Part shown: positions 1-7,639 of the stretch, piece by piece
Numbering within the stretch: position 1 is the first letter of the stretch
How the letters are laid out: each line of letters opens with the position of its first letter
NCBI RefSeq assembly: GCF_014596565.1
Contig: NZ_NOIN01000006.1
Span: forward strand, 186,001 to 250,000
Length of the DNA: 64,000 nucleotides
Origin: Pseudomonas sp. PSB18
GTDB lineage: Bacteria > Pseudomonadota > Gammaproteobacteria > Pseudomonadales > Pseudomonadaceae
Direction of reading: 5' to 3'
Notes under the pieces: model-generated
Database searches by the model: none
Seen by the model: the letters and a program-made list of their open reading frames with translations, nothing else
What the model was told of the DNA's origin: nothing
Translations under genes and position numbers: made by a program

Positions 1-1
1 C

Positions 2-601
2 TACCTGCCGCCACGCCTGGCCCACTGCGGCGTGGCCGTGGATGACTGCATGACCTACTCCGTGGGTTTCCGCGCACCGAGCGCCGCCGAAGTGCTGACC
101 CACTTCACCGATTTCCTTAGCCAGTTCCTGCCGGACGAGGAACGCTACACCGACGCCGACGCGCGCCCGGTGAGCGATCCGCACCAGATCCAACACGACG
201 CCCTCGACCGCCTCAAGGGTTTGCTGGCCGAGCACATGAGCGACGAGCGCCTGTTGCTGACCTGGTTCGGCCAGTTCATGACCGAGCCGCGCTACCCGGA
301 ACTGGTGGTAGGCCCCGAGCTGGAAGAAGACGACCTGCTGGCCGGCCTTGAACAGGGCGCCGTGATCATCCGTAACCCGAGCGCGCGCCTGGCCTGGTCG
401 GAAGTCGATGACGACCTGCTGCTGTTCGCCAGCGGCCAGAGCCGCTACTTGCCGGGCAAGCTGCGCGAGCTGTTGAAAATGATCTGCGCGGCCGATGCCC
501 TGCACATTGAAAACCTCGGCCCATGGCTGGCCGACGAAGACGGTCGCGGCCTGATCTGCGAGTTGGTCAAGCAAGGCAGCCTGGGGTTCGCCGATGAATA
601 A
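2..601 (+). CDS. roxA: RoxA/YcfD-type ribosomal protein L16 arginine hydroxylase, 3' part only
   Basis: The C-terminal 199 residues of a cupin (JmjC-like) 2-oxoglutarate/Fe(II) oxygenase; the start lies outside the window. The visible part opens with YLPPRLAHCGVAVDDCMTYS, the end of the catalytic cupin, where the conserved H of the iron site sits just before the CMTYSVGFRAP stretch that is typical of YcfD. It continues through the dimerisation region and the winged-helix-like C-terminal domain of the family. The family hydroxylates an arginine of ribosomal protein L16 in E. coli. The stop codon overlaps the next gene's start (ATGAATAA), so the two are probably co-translated. The family call is firm; activity cannot be judged because most of the catalytic domain is missing. 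Confidence 0.85.
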   Translation, partial: YLPPRLAHCGVAVDDCMTYSVGFRAPSAAEVLTHFTDFLSQFLPDEERYTDADARPVSDPHQIQHDALDRLKGLLAEHMSDERLLLTWFGQFMTEPRYPELVVGPELEEDDLLAGLEQGAVIIRNPSARLAWSEVDDDLLLFASGQSRYLPGKLRELLKMICAADALHIENLGPWLADEDGRGLICELVKQGSLGFADE

Positions 602-1019
602 AATCCACGTTCGTGTCGCAGACTGGCAAAAGGATAACGCCGAGATCCGGCGCATTCGTGAGAGCGTGTTCATTGTCGAGCAATGCGTCCCGCCCGAGCT
701 GGAATGGGATGCCGACGATCAGGGCGCGGTGCACTTCCTCGCCTTCGAAGGCGACTTCCCCATCGGCACCGCACGCCTGCTGACCGACGGTCATATTGGC
801 CGTGTTTCGGTGCTCAAGGACTGGCGCGGCCTGAAAGTGGGCGATGCGCTGATGCACGCGCTGATCGCCGAAGCCGAGAAGCGCGGGCTCCAGCAACAGA
901 AGCTCAGCGCCCAGGTGCATGCCACGCCGTTCTATGAGCGGCTGGGTTTTGCGGTGGTCAGCGAGGAATTCCTGGAAGCCGGGATTCCCCATGTGGATAT
1001 GGTGCGGCATTCGGCTTGA
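594..1019 (+). CDS. GNAT family N-acetyltransferase
   Basis: A 141-residue single-domain GNAT protein of the ElaA/YjcF type. The acetyl-CoA-binding region (around GRVSVLKDWRGLKVGDALM, residues about 70-88) has the usual V-x-x-x-x-R-G-x-x-x-G-x-x-L arrangement in slightly modified form. The C-terminal ATPFYERLGF motif is typical of the fold. The start overlaps the stop of the upstream RoxA gene by 8 bp, so translational coupling is likely. The acceptor substrate cannot be read from the sequence. A short palindromic repeat follows the gene. Confidence 0.85.
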   Translation: MNKIHVRVADWQKDNAEIRRIRESVFIVEQCVPPELEWDADDQGAVHFLAFEGDFPIGTARLLTDGHIGRVSVLKDWRGLKVGDALMHALIAEAEKRGLQQQKLSAQVHATPFYERLGFAVVSEEFLEAGIPHVDMVRHSA

Positions 1020-1049
1020 TGCGATCCTCTGTGAGTAGGGGATTTATCT

Positions 1050-1077
1050 GTGGCGAGGGGATTTATCCCCTCGCCAC
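1050..1077. repeat. Short palindromic repeat (hairpin) between genes
   Basis: Perfect 12-bp inverted arms (GTGGCGAGGGGA and its complement) around a TTTA loop. This type of GGCGAGGGGA palindrome is dispersed in P. fluorescens genomes, and related arms recur at 24968-24983 and 56619-56653 in this window. It lies downstream of the GNAT gene and could also act as a transcript 3'-end hairpin. Confidence 0.75.
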
Positions 1078-1210
1078 AAGACCACCTTGCAACACCTGGA
1101 ACGCCCCGCCACCCACCGATGCCGGGGCGTTTTGCCGTCTATCATTCAACTTGCCCCACCCTGGGCCGACAAACTGGCAATATCAAGCCTTTGTCCCGCG
1201 GAGAAATGGA

Positions 1211-1972
1211 ATGTCGCTACGCACCCTCCTGGCCACCCTGCTGCTCGGCTGCAGCCTGTCGGTCATGGCCGACACGCAAATCGTGCCGTTGAACTACCGC
1301 ACCAGCGCCGACCTGCTTCCGGTGGCGCAGAACTTCATCGGCAAGGATGGCCAGGTCAGCGCCTATGGCAATCAACTGATCGTCAATGCCGAGCCCGGCA
1401 AGATCGAGGAACTCCGGCAATTCCTCGCGCAACTGGACACCGCCCCCAAGCGTCTGCTGATCACGGTCGACACCAACGAAAACAACTTACAAGGCGACCA
1501 GGGGTATTCCATCAACGGTGCCGCCCCCAGCCAGACCCGCATCATCAACCGCAGCACGGCCAGCCGTGACGGTGGCGTGCAACAGGTACAAGCCAGCGAA
1601 GGCCAACCGGCGCTGATCCAGGTCGGCCAGAGCGTACCGTTCACCAGCAACCAGACCGACAGCTACGGTCGCATGCAAAGCCAGACCGAATACCGCAACG
1701 TCACCCAGGGTTTTTATGTCACGGCGAGCGTCACCGGCGAGACCGTTCATCTGAGCATCAGTACCAACCGTGACCGCATGAGCCAGGAACGTCCCGATGT
1801 AGTGAACGTTCAGAGTACCGACACAACTGTCAGCGGACGGCTGGGTGAATGGATCACCCTGGCGGGCGTGAATCGCCAGACTCAGGCCGATAAACAGGGC
1901 CTGACCCGCAGCTACTCGACACAAGGCCGCGACGACATGATTCTGCGGGTCAAAGTCGATACCCTGAACTGA
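1211..1972 (+). CDS. Secretin N-domain (NolW-like) periplasmic protein
   Basis: A 253-residue protein with an N-terminal signal peptide (MSLRTLLATLLLGCSLSVMA, cleavage likely before DTQ). It then carries one secretin short domain: residues about 23-80 alternate as IVPLNYRTSADLLPVAQNFI... NQLIVNAEPGKIEELRQFLAQLD, the N1/NolW pattern of type II/III secretins. The rest is a beta-rich region resembling a truncated secretin barrel module. I chose ATG 1211 because the signal peptide begins there; the longer upstream reading frame runs through a repeat. There is no secretion operon nearby, so this is an orphan. It sits just upstream of aceA, as I recall from other Pseudomonas. Function unknown. Confidence 0.8.
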   Translation: MSLRTLLATLLLGCSLSVMADTQIVPLNYRTSADLLPVAQNFIGKDGQVSAYGNQLIVNAEPGKIEELRQFLAQLDTAPKRLLITVDTNENNLQGDQGYSINGAAPSQTRIINRSTASRDGGVQQVQASEGQPALIQVGQSVPFTSNQTDSYGRMQSQTEYRNVTQGFYVTASVTGETVHLSISTNRDRMSQERPDVVNVQSTDTTVSGRLGEWITLAGVNRQTQADKQGLTRSYSTQGRDDMILRVKVDTLN

Positions 1973-2012
1973 AGCACCAAAAACTGACTGATGAGTCGTA
2001 TTAGACCAAAGA

Positions 2013-2038
2013 TGTAGTGCTTGAAAAAAAGCACTACA
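2013..2038. other. 10-bp inverted repeat upstream of aceA
   Basis: TGTAGTGCTT and its exact complement AAGCACTACA flank a 6-nt A-rich loop, 40 nt after the secretin-like gene and just before the candidate aceA promoter. No T-tract follows on the plus strand, so it is not a classical terminator of the upstream gene. It could be an operator or a processed 3' end. Confidence 0.5.
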
Positions 2039-2044
2039 AAACGT

Positions 2045-2073
2045 TTGACGAGCCAAAAAACCGAAGGCATGAT
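2045..2073 (+). promoter_or_regulatory. Candidate sigma70 promoter for aceA
   Basis: TTGACG at 2045-2050, a 17-nt spacer, then CATGAT at 2068-2073. If used, transcription would start near 2080 and leave a leader of roughly 385 nt before the aceA ATG. Assignment is by eye only. Confidence 0.45.
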
Positions 2074-2464
2074 GGCCTCGCTCCCGCTAATCAGGGGCCC
2101 TGGCAAGGGCCTTCGGGTCGCCGCTTGCACCTACCCCGCAAGCCGATTCGTGTCTGTACTGCCCACAAGGTGTGTTTGACGAGGTTGCGACTGGAACGAA
2201 GTTGTCCCGAGGGACGGAAGCGTAACTAGGTAACCCGGCATCACTCTGAGTTCGTACAAGGGCCCACGACGCCCGAATGCGCCCGCAGTTCGCCTCTACC
2301 TGCTCACTTTCCCCTCGAGCCCATCGTTCATCCCGTCGCCTCCCCGCCTGAACCGACTTGTATGCCCGGCCCCCTGGCCAGCGAGCAGCCTTCTTCGCCA
2401 ATGACTGGCGGATCGGCAGGAGCAGGAATCTTCCACACCCGACGATGCGACGAGGTTTATTTCC
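2074..2464 (+). other. Long non-coding leader region of aceA
   Basis: About 390 bases hold no convincing gene. Several short hairpins are visible, for example GGCCC/GGGCC near 2094-2111, GTCCC-GA-GGGAC near 2204-2215, and a GCCAG/CTGGC pair near 2380-2410. The decamer GTTTGACGAG occurs at about 2043 and again at about 2174. Only a weak GAGG precedes the aceA start. The region may be a structured 5' UTR or contain a small RNA; no Rfam family was recognised. Confidence 0.4.
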
Positions 2465-3790
2465 ATGGCACTGACACGCGAACAGCAAATTGCAGCCCTT
2501 GAAAAAGACTGGGCTGAGAACCCACGCTGGAAAGGCGTGAAGCGCAATTATTCCGCTGCTGACGTCGTCCGCCTGCGTGGCTCGGTTCAACCTGAGCACA
2601 CCTTTGCGAAAATGGGCGCCGAAAAGCTGTGGAACCTGGTGACCCAGGGCGCCAAGCCATCCTTCCGTCCCGAGAAAGATTTCGTCAACTGCATGGGCGC
2701 CCTGACCGGCGGCCAGGCCGTACAGCAAGTCAAGGCCGGCATCCAGGCGATCTACCTGTCGGGCTGGCAAGTGGCCGCGGACAACAACTCCGCCGAATCG
2801 ATGTACCCCGACCAGTCGCTGTACCCGGTGGATTCGGTTCCGACCGTGGTCAAGCGCATCAACAACTCGTTCCGTCGCGCCGACCAGATCCAGTGGAAAG
2901 CCGGCAAGAACCCGGGCGATGAAGGCTACATCGACTACTTCGCGCCAATCGTGGCTGACGCCGAGGCCGGTTTCGGCGGCGTCCTGAACGCCTACGAACT
3001 GATGAAGAGCATGATCGAGGCAGGCGCCGCCGGCGTTCACTTCGAAGACCAGCTGGCGTCGGTGAAGAAATGCGGCCACATGGGCGGCAAGGTACTGGTA
3101 CCGACCCAGGAAGCCGTGCAGAAACTGACAGCTGCCCGTCTGGCCGCCGACGTTGCCGGTGTACCGACCATCATCCTGGCCCGTACCGACGCCAACGCCG
3201 CTGACCTGTTGACCTCCGACTGCGACCCGTACGACCAGCCGTTCGTGACCGGCACCCGCACCCAGGAAGGCTTCTACAAGGTCCGCGCCGGCCTCGACCA
3301 GGCCATCGCCCGTGGCCTGGCCTACGCGCCATACGCCGACCTGATCTGGTGCGAAACCGCCAAGCCGGACCTGGACGAGGCTCGCCGTTTCGCCGAAGCC
3401 ATCAAGAAGGAATACCCGGACCAGATCCTGTCGTACAACTGCTCGCCTTCCTTCAACTGGAAGAAAAACCTGGACGACGCGACCATCGCCAAGTTCCAGC
3501 GCGAACTGTCCGCCATGGGCTACAAGCACCAGTTCATCACCCTGGCCGGCATTCACAACATGTGGCACAGCATGTTCAACCTGGCGCACGACTACGCCCG
3601 CAACGACATGACCGCCTACGTGAAGCTGCAGGAGCAGGAATTCGCCGACGCCGCCAAGGGCTACACCTTCGTGGCTCACCAACAGGAAGTGGGCACCGGC
3701 TACTTCGACGACATGACCACCGTGATCCAGGGCGGCACTTCGTCGGTGACCGCTCTGACCGGTTCGACCGAAGAAGAACAGTTCCACTGA
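2465..3790 (+). CDS. aceA: Isocitrate lyase
   Basis: A 441-residue enzyme of the glyoxylate shunt that splits isocitrate into glyoxylate and succinate in the cytosol. It is needed for growth on acetate, fatty acids and other C2-yielding substrates. The signature KKCGHMGGK carries the catalytic cysteine at residue 203. Upstream are the Mg-binding region (ADAEAGFGG) and the conserved SGWQVAADNN; downstream are LARTDAN and YNCSPSFNW. The length is typical of the short E. coli-like class. The gene stands alone behind a long leader and is closed by a strong terminator at 3850-3877. Malate synthase is not in the window. The adjacent convergent chemoreceptor belongs to a class that includes TCA-intermediate sensors. 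Confidence 0.98.
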   Translation: MALTREQQIAALEKDWAENPRWKGVKRNYSAADVVRLRGSVQPEHTFAKMGAEKLWNLVTQGAKPSFRPEKDFVNCMGALTGGQAVQQVKAGIQAIYLSGWQVAADNNSAESMYPDQSLYPVDSVPTVVKRINNSFRRADQIQWKAGKNPGDEGYIDYFAPIVADAEAGFGGVLNAYELMKSMIEAGAAGVHFEDQLASVKKCGHMGGKVLVPTQEAVQKLTAARLAADVAGVPTIILARTDANAADLLTSDCDPYDQPFVTGTRTQEGFYKVRAGLDQAIARGLAYAPYADLIWCETAKPDLDEARRFAEAIKKEYPDQILSYNCSPSFNWKKNLDDATIAKFQRELSAMGYKHQFITLAGIHNMWHSMFNLAHDYARNDMTAYVKLQEQEFADAAKGYTFVAHQQEVGTGYFDDMTTVIQGGTSSVTALTGSTEEEQFH

Positions 3791-3849
3791 TCGATGAGTA
3801 ACGGCCCTTGCGGACCGAATAAAAACTAAACGCAAAGCCGACGATCTGA

Positions 3850-3877
3850 AGCCCCGACTGGTTCGGGGCTTTTTTTT
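3850..3877 (+). terminator. Rho-independent terminator of aceA
   Basis: An 8-bp stem (AGCCCCGA/TCGGGGCT), a 5-nt loop and a run of T from 3870. It lies between the convergent aceA and chemoreceptor genes. Confidence 0.9.
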
Positions 3878-3886
3878 CGCCGTTTT

Positions 3887-5809
3887 TTACACTTTGAAGT
3901 GACTGACCAGTTGCTGCAACTGGTTACCCAGGCGCGCCAGCTCGACGCTGGAAGCGGCGGTTTCTTCGCTGGCCGAGGCGGTCTGCTCGGATACATCGCG
4001 CACGCTCAGGATACTGCGACTGATGTCCTCGGCCACCGAGCTTTGTTGCACCGCAGCAGCGGCAATCTGCTGGTTCATGGCCTGGATGCCAGAAACCGCC
4101 TGGGTGATGTTGCCCAGGGAGATGCCAGCCTTGCCAGCCAATTCCACGCTGCTGTCGGTCAGTTCGCGGCTATTTCGCATGATGCTCGACACCTGGCGCG
4201 TGCCGTTCTGCAAGCCCGCCACCAGGCTTTCAATCTCTTCGGTGGAATGCTGGGTACGCTGGGCCAGCCCACGCACTTCATCGGCGACCACGGCAAAACC
4301 GCGCCCGGCGTCACCCGCGCGGGCAGCTTCGATAGCGGCGTTAAGGGCCAGCAAGTTGGTCTGCTCGGCCACCGCCTTGATCACGTCCATGATCTTGCCG
4401 ATGCGCGCGCTTTCCTGTTCCAACTCATCCATGGCGTCGACGGAGCGCCCGACTTCGCTGGCCAAACGCTCGATCTGAACGATGGCCTGCGCGACGACCT
4501 GGTCGCCAATACGGGCCTGTGCATCGGCCTCCGAGGCGACCGTGCAAGCCTGTTCGGCATTACGCGCGACTTCATGCACGGTGGCCGACATTTCGTGCAT
4601 GGCGGTAGCCACCTGGTCGGTCTCGGTCTTCTGACTATTGACCCCGGCACTGGTCTGCTCGGTGACGGCCGATAACTCTTCGGCGGCGCTGGCGATCTGG
4701 GTGACACCATCGCGGATGCCACCGATCAGGTCGCGCAACGTGGTGCCCATGCGCTGGATACCTTGCTGCAAGACACCCAGTTCATCACTGCGGGTCACGA
4801 CCATGTCTTGCGTGAGGTCGCCTGCTGCAATGCGCTCGACCACCGCCAATGTGTCCTGCAACGGCCGCGTAATCTGGCGAGTGATGATCATGGCCGCAAG
4901 AATCCCCAACAGCATTGCCAAGGCCGTACAGCTCAGTTGCAGAATGCGGGCCTGGGCGCTGTCTTCGTCACGGGAGACCAGTTGGCTGGCATACATTTCT
5001 TCAGAGAGACGGGTAATGGTGTCACCCAAATCGATGGTGTCCTGCACAGCCTTGCCAATGGCCTGGTTGCTGGCGGTGAAGTTCTGCACGGAACGGCGGT
5101 AAGCAATCAGTGCGGTTTCCAGCTGCTTGATGGTGTCGGCATAGGCCGGGCCGAAAGCGCCGTTGAGGGTTTCAATGCCCTTGAGCGTATTTTCGATCTG
5201 GCGGCTGGCGGCCTGTTCGGTGGTGCTGTTGGGATTGCCGGTGTAGCCACGCACTTCATAACGGACCAACGCCACGTCCTCCTTGGCCTTGAGGATGATC
5301 CTGTACAACTCGAAACGTCGCTCATCCGAAGCAGGCATTGCTTCTACGTCATTGATGACCTTGGCAATCAGCGCGGCCCCCTTGACCGCATTGACACCCA
5401 TCTCCTTGCGCATGGCTGCGTCATTGCGATAGGCCTCGCGCATCGCATTCAGTGCCACTTGATACTGCGTGCTGGCCTGCTCGATCAGCGCAAGTTTTTT
5501 CAGGTTTTCAGGCTTCTTCAACTCGCTTGCAAGGCTTTTCTGCTTGGCGACAAACTGCTCCAGCGCCGCCTGGATCAATGCCCCCTTTTGTTCATCGCCC
5601 TTGTCCAGCTGGTATTGCAAGCGAGCCCTGCGCAAGAGATCAAGACGGTTGCCGAGTTCGGTAATGCTGGTCATTCGATCAGTGCGCTCGATCATTTTCC
5701 CCAGACTGAACCAGCCGGTCGCGGCAAGGACAGCGGTCAGAAGCAGCACAACGGCAAAGCCCAAAGCCAGCTTGAGCATAACGCTGATATTCGCGATCCA
5801 AGAGTTCAT
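3887..5809 (-). CDS. Methyl-accepting chemotaxis protein with HBM-type sensor domain (McpS-like)
   Basis: A 640-residue inner-membrane chemoreceptor. TM1 is at residues about 11-32. A long all-helical periplasmic domain of about 250 residues follows, then TM2 around 285-310, HAMP, and a cytoplasmic signalling domain with the invariant hairpin tip (EQTNLLALNAAIEAARAG). The helical, roughly 250-residue ligand domain fits the helical bimodular (HBM) family, whose best-known member, P. putida McpS, senses TCA-cycle intermediates. Assigning that ligand class here is inference. The end LVSHFKV lacks a CheR-tethering pentapeptide. The start is supported by AAGGAA about 4 nt upstream of the ATG. It is convergent with aceA. 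Confidence 0.92.
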   Translation of the reverse strand: MNSWIANISVMLKLALGFAVVLLLTAVLAATGWFSLGKMIERTDRMTSITELGNRLDLLRRARLQYQLDKGDEQKGALIQAALEQFVAKQKSLASELKKPENLKKLALIEQASTQYQVALNAMREAYRNDAAMRKEMGVNAVKGAALIAKVINDVEAMPASDERRFELYRIILKAKEDVALVRYEVRGYTGNPNSTTEQAASRQIENTLKGIETLNGAFGPAYADTIKQLETALIAYRRSVQNFTASNQAIGKAVQDTIDLGDTITRLSEEMYASQLVSRDEDSAQARILQLSCTALAMLLGILAAMIITRQITRPLQDTLAVVERIAAGDLTQDMVVTRSDELGVLQQGIQRMGTTLRDLIGGIRDGVTQIASAAEELSAVTEQTSAGVNSQKTETDQVATAMHEMSATVHEVARNAEQACTVASEADAQARIGDQVVAQAIVQIERLASEVGRSVDAMDELEQESARIGKIMDVIKAVAEQTNLLALNAAIEAARAGDAGRGFAVVADEVRGLAQRTQHSTEEIESLVAGLQNGTRQVSSIMRNSRELTDSSVELAGKAGISLGNITQAVSGIQAMNQQIAAAAVQQSSVAEDISRSILSVRDVSEQTASASEETAASSVELARLGNQLQQLVSHFKV

Positions 5810-6199
5810 GACATTCCTTTGGTAATCAGCCGCGAACGGTGAACACTGACGCAGCTATGAAGGGAGCGATTGTCTAACCAAACATTGATATAGATGATTA
5901 GATGAGTGAATAGCAAAGATAGCTATTTGCCATCAATCCTTCAAGGCTCTAGGCCGGGCCTCGTGCCGATTTTTTCTGAAAAGAGGTTTAGCTTGACGCT
6001 CCAATGCCCCGGGACCGCGTTGCTGACAGCGCGAACAAGCCTGGCTTCCAGGGGAGCGGCCCCGACAGAAAAATTGATCGAACGCAGTAACGGGCAGTCT
6101 GAAAAAGAGTAAAACGGCCGGCGCTGACAATTGCAGTAGCGCCCCTGTAAGAAAAGTTCTCAGCTACTGCATAGGTAATTCATGAAAAGCCTCGACAAA

Positions 6200-6240
6200 C
6201 AATAATAATTATCATTTGGAAGGCATTATCATTATTACAG
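6200..6240. promoter_or_regulatory. Two Fur-like boxes upstream of nuoA
   Basis: The nonamer ATTATCATT occurs at 6208-6216 and 6225-6233. Each lies in an AT-rich 19-mer that matches the classical Fur consensus at about 13 of 19 positions, the first read on the plus strand and the second on the minus strand. They stand about 230 bp upstream of nuoA. No ferric-uptake gene is nearby. Whether Fur binds is untested. Confidence 0.45.
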
Positions 6241-6352
6241 CGCGCACGGAATAAATGGATCGAATTAACGGCCAATGCCCGTTGGGCCTGGGCTGCGCAG
6301 CCTTGGAGGTGCGCTATGTCCTTATTCCAATAAATAATTTCGCTATAGGAAT

Positions 6353-6381
6353 TTTACTTGCCCGGTGTTTAGCCATAAAAT
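6353..6381 (+). promoter_or_regulatory. Candidate sigma70 promoter of the nuo operon
   Basis: TTTACT at 6353-6358, a 17-nt spacer and TAAAAT at 6376-6381, giving a leader of about 80 nt before nuoA. The remainder of the 658-base gap between the chemoreceptor and nuoA (5810-6467) contains the Fur-like boxes and a GGCTGCGCAGCC palindrome near 6290, but no convincing gene. Confidence 0.5.
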
Positions 6382-6467
6382 CACCGCGATTGATTGCTGC
6401 GACATATCGTCACTGCGTTATTTCTTTCAAGCTCAGAGGCCATTGCCCTCTGTTAAGGATTTCCAGC

Positions 6468-6881
6468 ATGCCCGAAGCGACAGGACTCATGGCCCACAAC
6501 TGGGGCTTTGCCATTTTCCTTCTGGGTGTCGTCGGCCTGTGTGCCTTCATGCTCGGGCTGTCGAGCCTGCTCGGGTCAAAAGCCTGGGGCCGCAGCAAAA
6601 ATGAACCGTTCGAGTCCGGCATGCTGCCTACCGGTGGCGCCCGCTTGCGGCTCTCAGCCAAATTCTATCTGGTCGCGATGCTCTTCGTGATCTTCGATAT
6701 CGAAGCCCTCTTTCTCTTTGCCTGGTCTGTGTCCGTCCGCGAAAGCGGCTGGACCGGATTTGTCGAAGCTCTCGTTTTCATAGCAATTCTGTTGGCAGGT
6801 CTTGTCTACCTATTCCGGGTGGGGGCACTTGATTGGGCTCCGGAAGCTCGGCGCAAGCGGCAAGCGAAGCTGAAACAATGA
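6468..6881 (+). CDS. nuoA: NADH-quinone oxidoreductase subunit A
   Basis: A 137-residue membrane subunit of respiratory complex I, with three predicted transmembrane helices. The conserved loop NEPFESGM (residues about 45-52) carries the acidic and polar residues near the quinone channel, and KFYLVAMLFVIFDIEALFLFAW is the family signature around TM2. I chose ATG 6468 because AAGGAT stands 7 nt before it and the length matches other Pseudomonas NuoA; the reading frame is open further upstream but without a plausible start. First gene of the 13-gene operon. Confidence 0.97.
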   Translation: MPEATGLMAHNWGFAIFLLGVVGLCAFMLGLSSLLGSKAWGRSKNEPFESGMLPTGGARLRLSAKFYLVAMLFVIFDIEALFLFAWSVSVRESGWTGFVEALVFIAILLAGLVYLFRVGALDWAPEARRKRQAKLKQ

Positions 6882-6891
6882 GGCTTTGGCA

Positions 6892-7566
6892 ATGCAATAC
6901 AATCTCACCAGGATCGACCCCGATGCTCCTAACGAGCAGTATCCGATTGGCGAACGGGAAACCGTCTCCGATCCGTTAGAAGATCAAGTCCACAAAAACA
7001 TCTTCATGGGCAAGCTCGAAGACGTGCTGAACAGCACGGTCAACTGGGGTCGCAAGAACTCCCTGTGGCCGTACAACTTCGGCCTTTCGTGCTGCTACGT
7101 GGAAATGACCACCGCCTTCACGGCGCCCCATGACATCGCGCGCTTTGGCGCCGAGGTGATCCGGGCATCGCCGCGTCAGGCGGATTTCATGGTTATCGCC
7201 GGTACCTGCTTCATCAAGATGGCGCCGATCATCCAGCGTCTCTATGAGCAAATGCTCGAACCGAAGTGGGTCATCTCCATGGGTTCGTGCGCCAACTCCG
7301 GTGGCATGTACGACATCTATTCCGTCGTTCAAGGGGTGGACAAGTTCCTGCCCGTGGACGTCTACGTGCCTGGCTGCCCGCCCCGCCCCGAAGCTTTCCT
7401 GCAAGGCCTGATGCTGTTGCAGGAATCGATTGGCCAGGAGCGTCGCCCACTGTCCTGGGTCGTTGGCGATCAAGGCGTGTATCGCGCCGAGATGCCGTCG
7501 CAAAAGGAACAGCGCCGCGAACAGCGTATCGCAGTCACCAACCTGCGCAGCCCCGACGAAGTCTGA
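6892..7566 (+). CDS. nuoB: NADH-quinone oxidoreductase subunit B
   Basis: A 224-residue peripheral subunit that holds the terminal [4Fe-4S] cluster N2, the electron donor to quinone. The cysteine ligands are visible in SCCYVEM, the GTC and GSC motifs, and GCPPRPE. ATG 6892 was taken (MQYNLTRIDP...) with TGAGG at 6880-6884 as ribosome site; a TTG two codons upstream is also in frame. It follows nuoA by 10 bp. Confidence 0.97.
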   Translation: MQYNLTRIDPDAPNEQYPIGERETVSDPLEDQVHKNIFMGKLEDVLNSTVNWGRKNSLWPYNFGLSCCYVEMTTAFTAPHDIARFGAEVIRASPRQADFMVIAGTCFIKMAPIIQRLYEQMLEPKWVISMGSCANSGGMYDIYSVVQGVDKFLPVDVYVPGCPPRPEAFLQGLMLLQESIGQERRPLSWVVGDQGVYRAEMPSQKEQRREQRIAVTNLRSPDEV

Positions 7567-7639
7567 TCCAGCTCTGTTCCTGAACAAGAAACACGAACCT
7601 GGCTTCATTCTTTACGTTGACCGAAAGCGATAAATAACC

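Noticed and set aside
2087..3835. A 582-codon open frame antisense to aceA
   Set aside because: It lies almost entirely opposite a certain gene and its composition is that of a complementary-strand shadow in GC-rich DNA. It has no recognisable domain.
5906..6112. A short open frame (68 codons) between the chemoreceptor and nuoA
   Set aside because: There is no ribosome site, no recognisable similarity and no sign of coding bias. Treated as non-coding.
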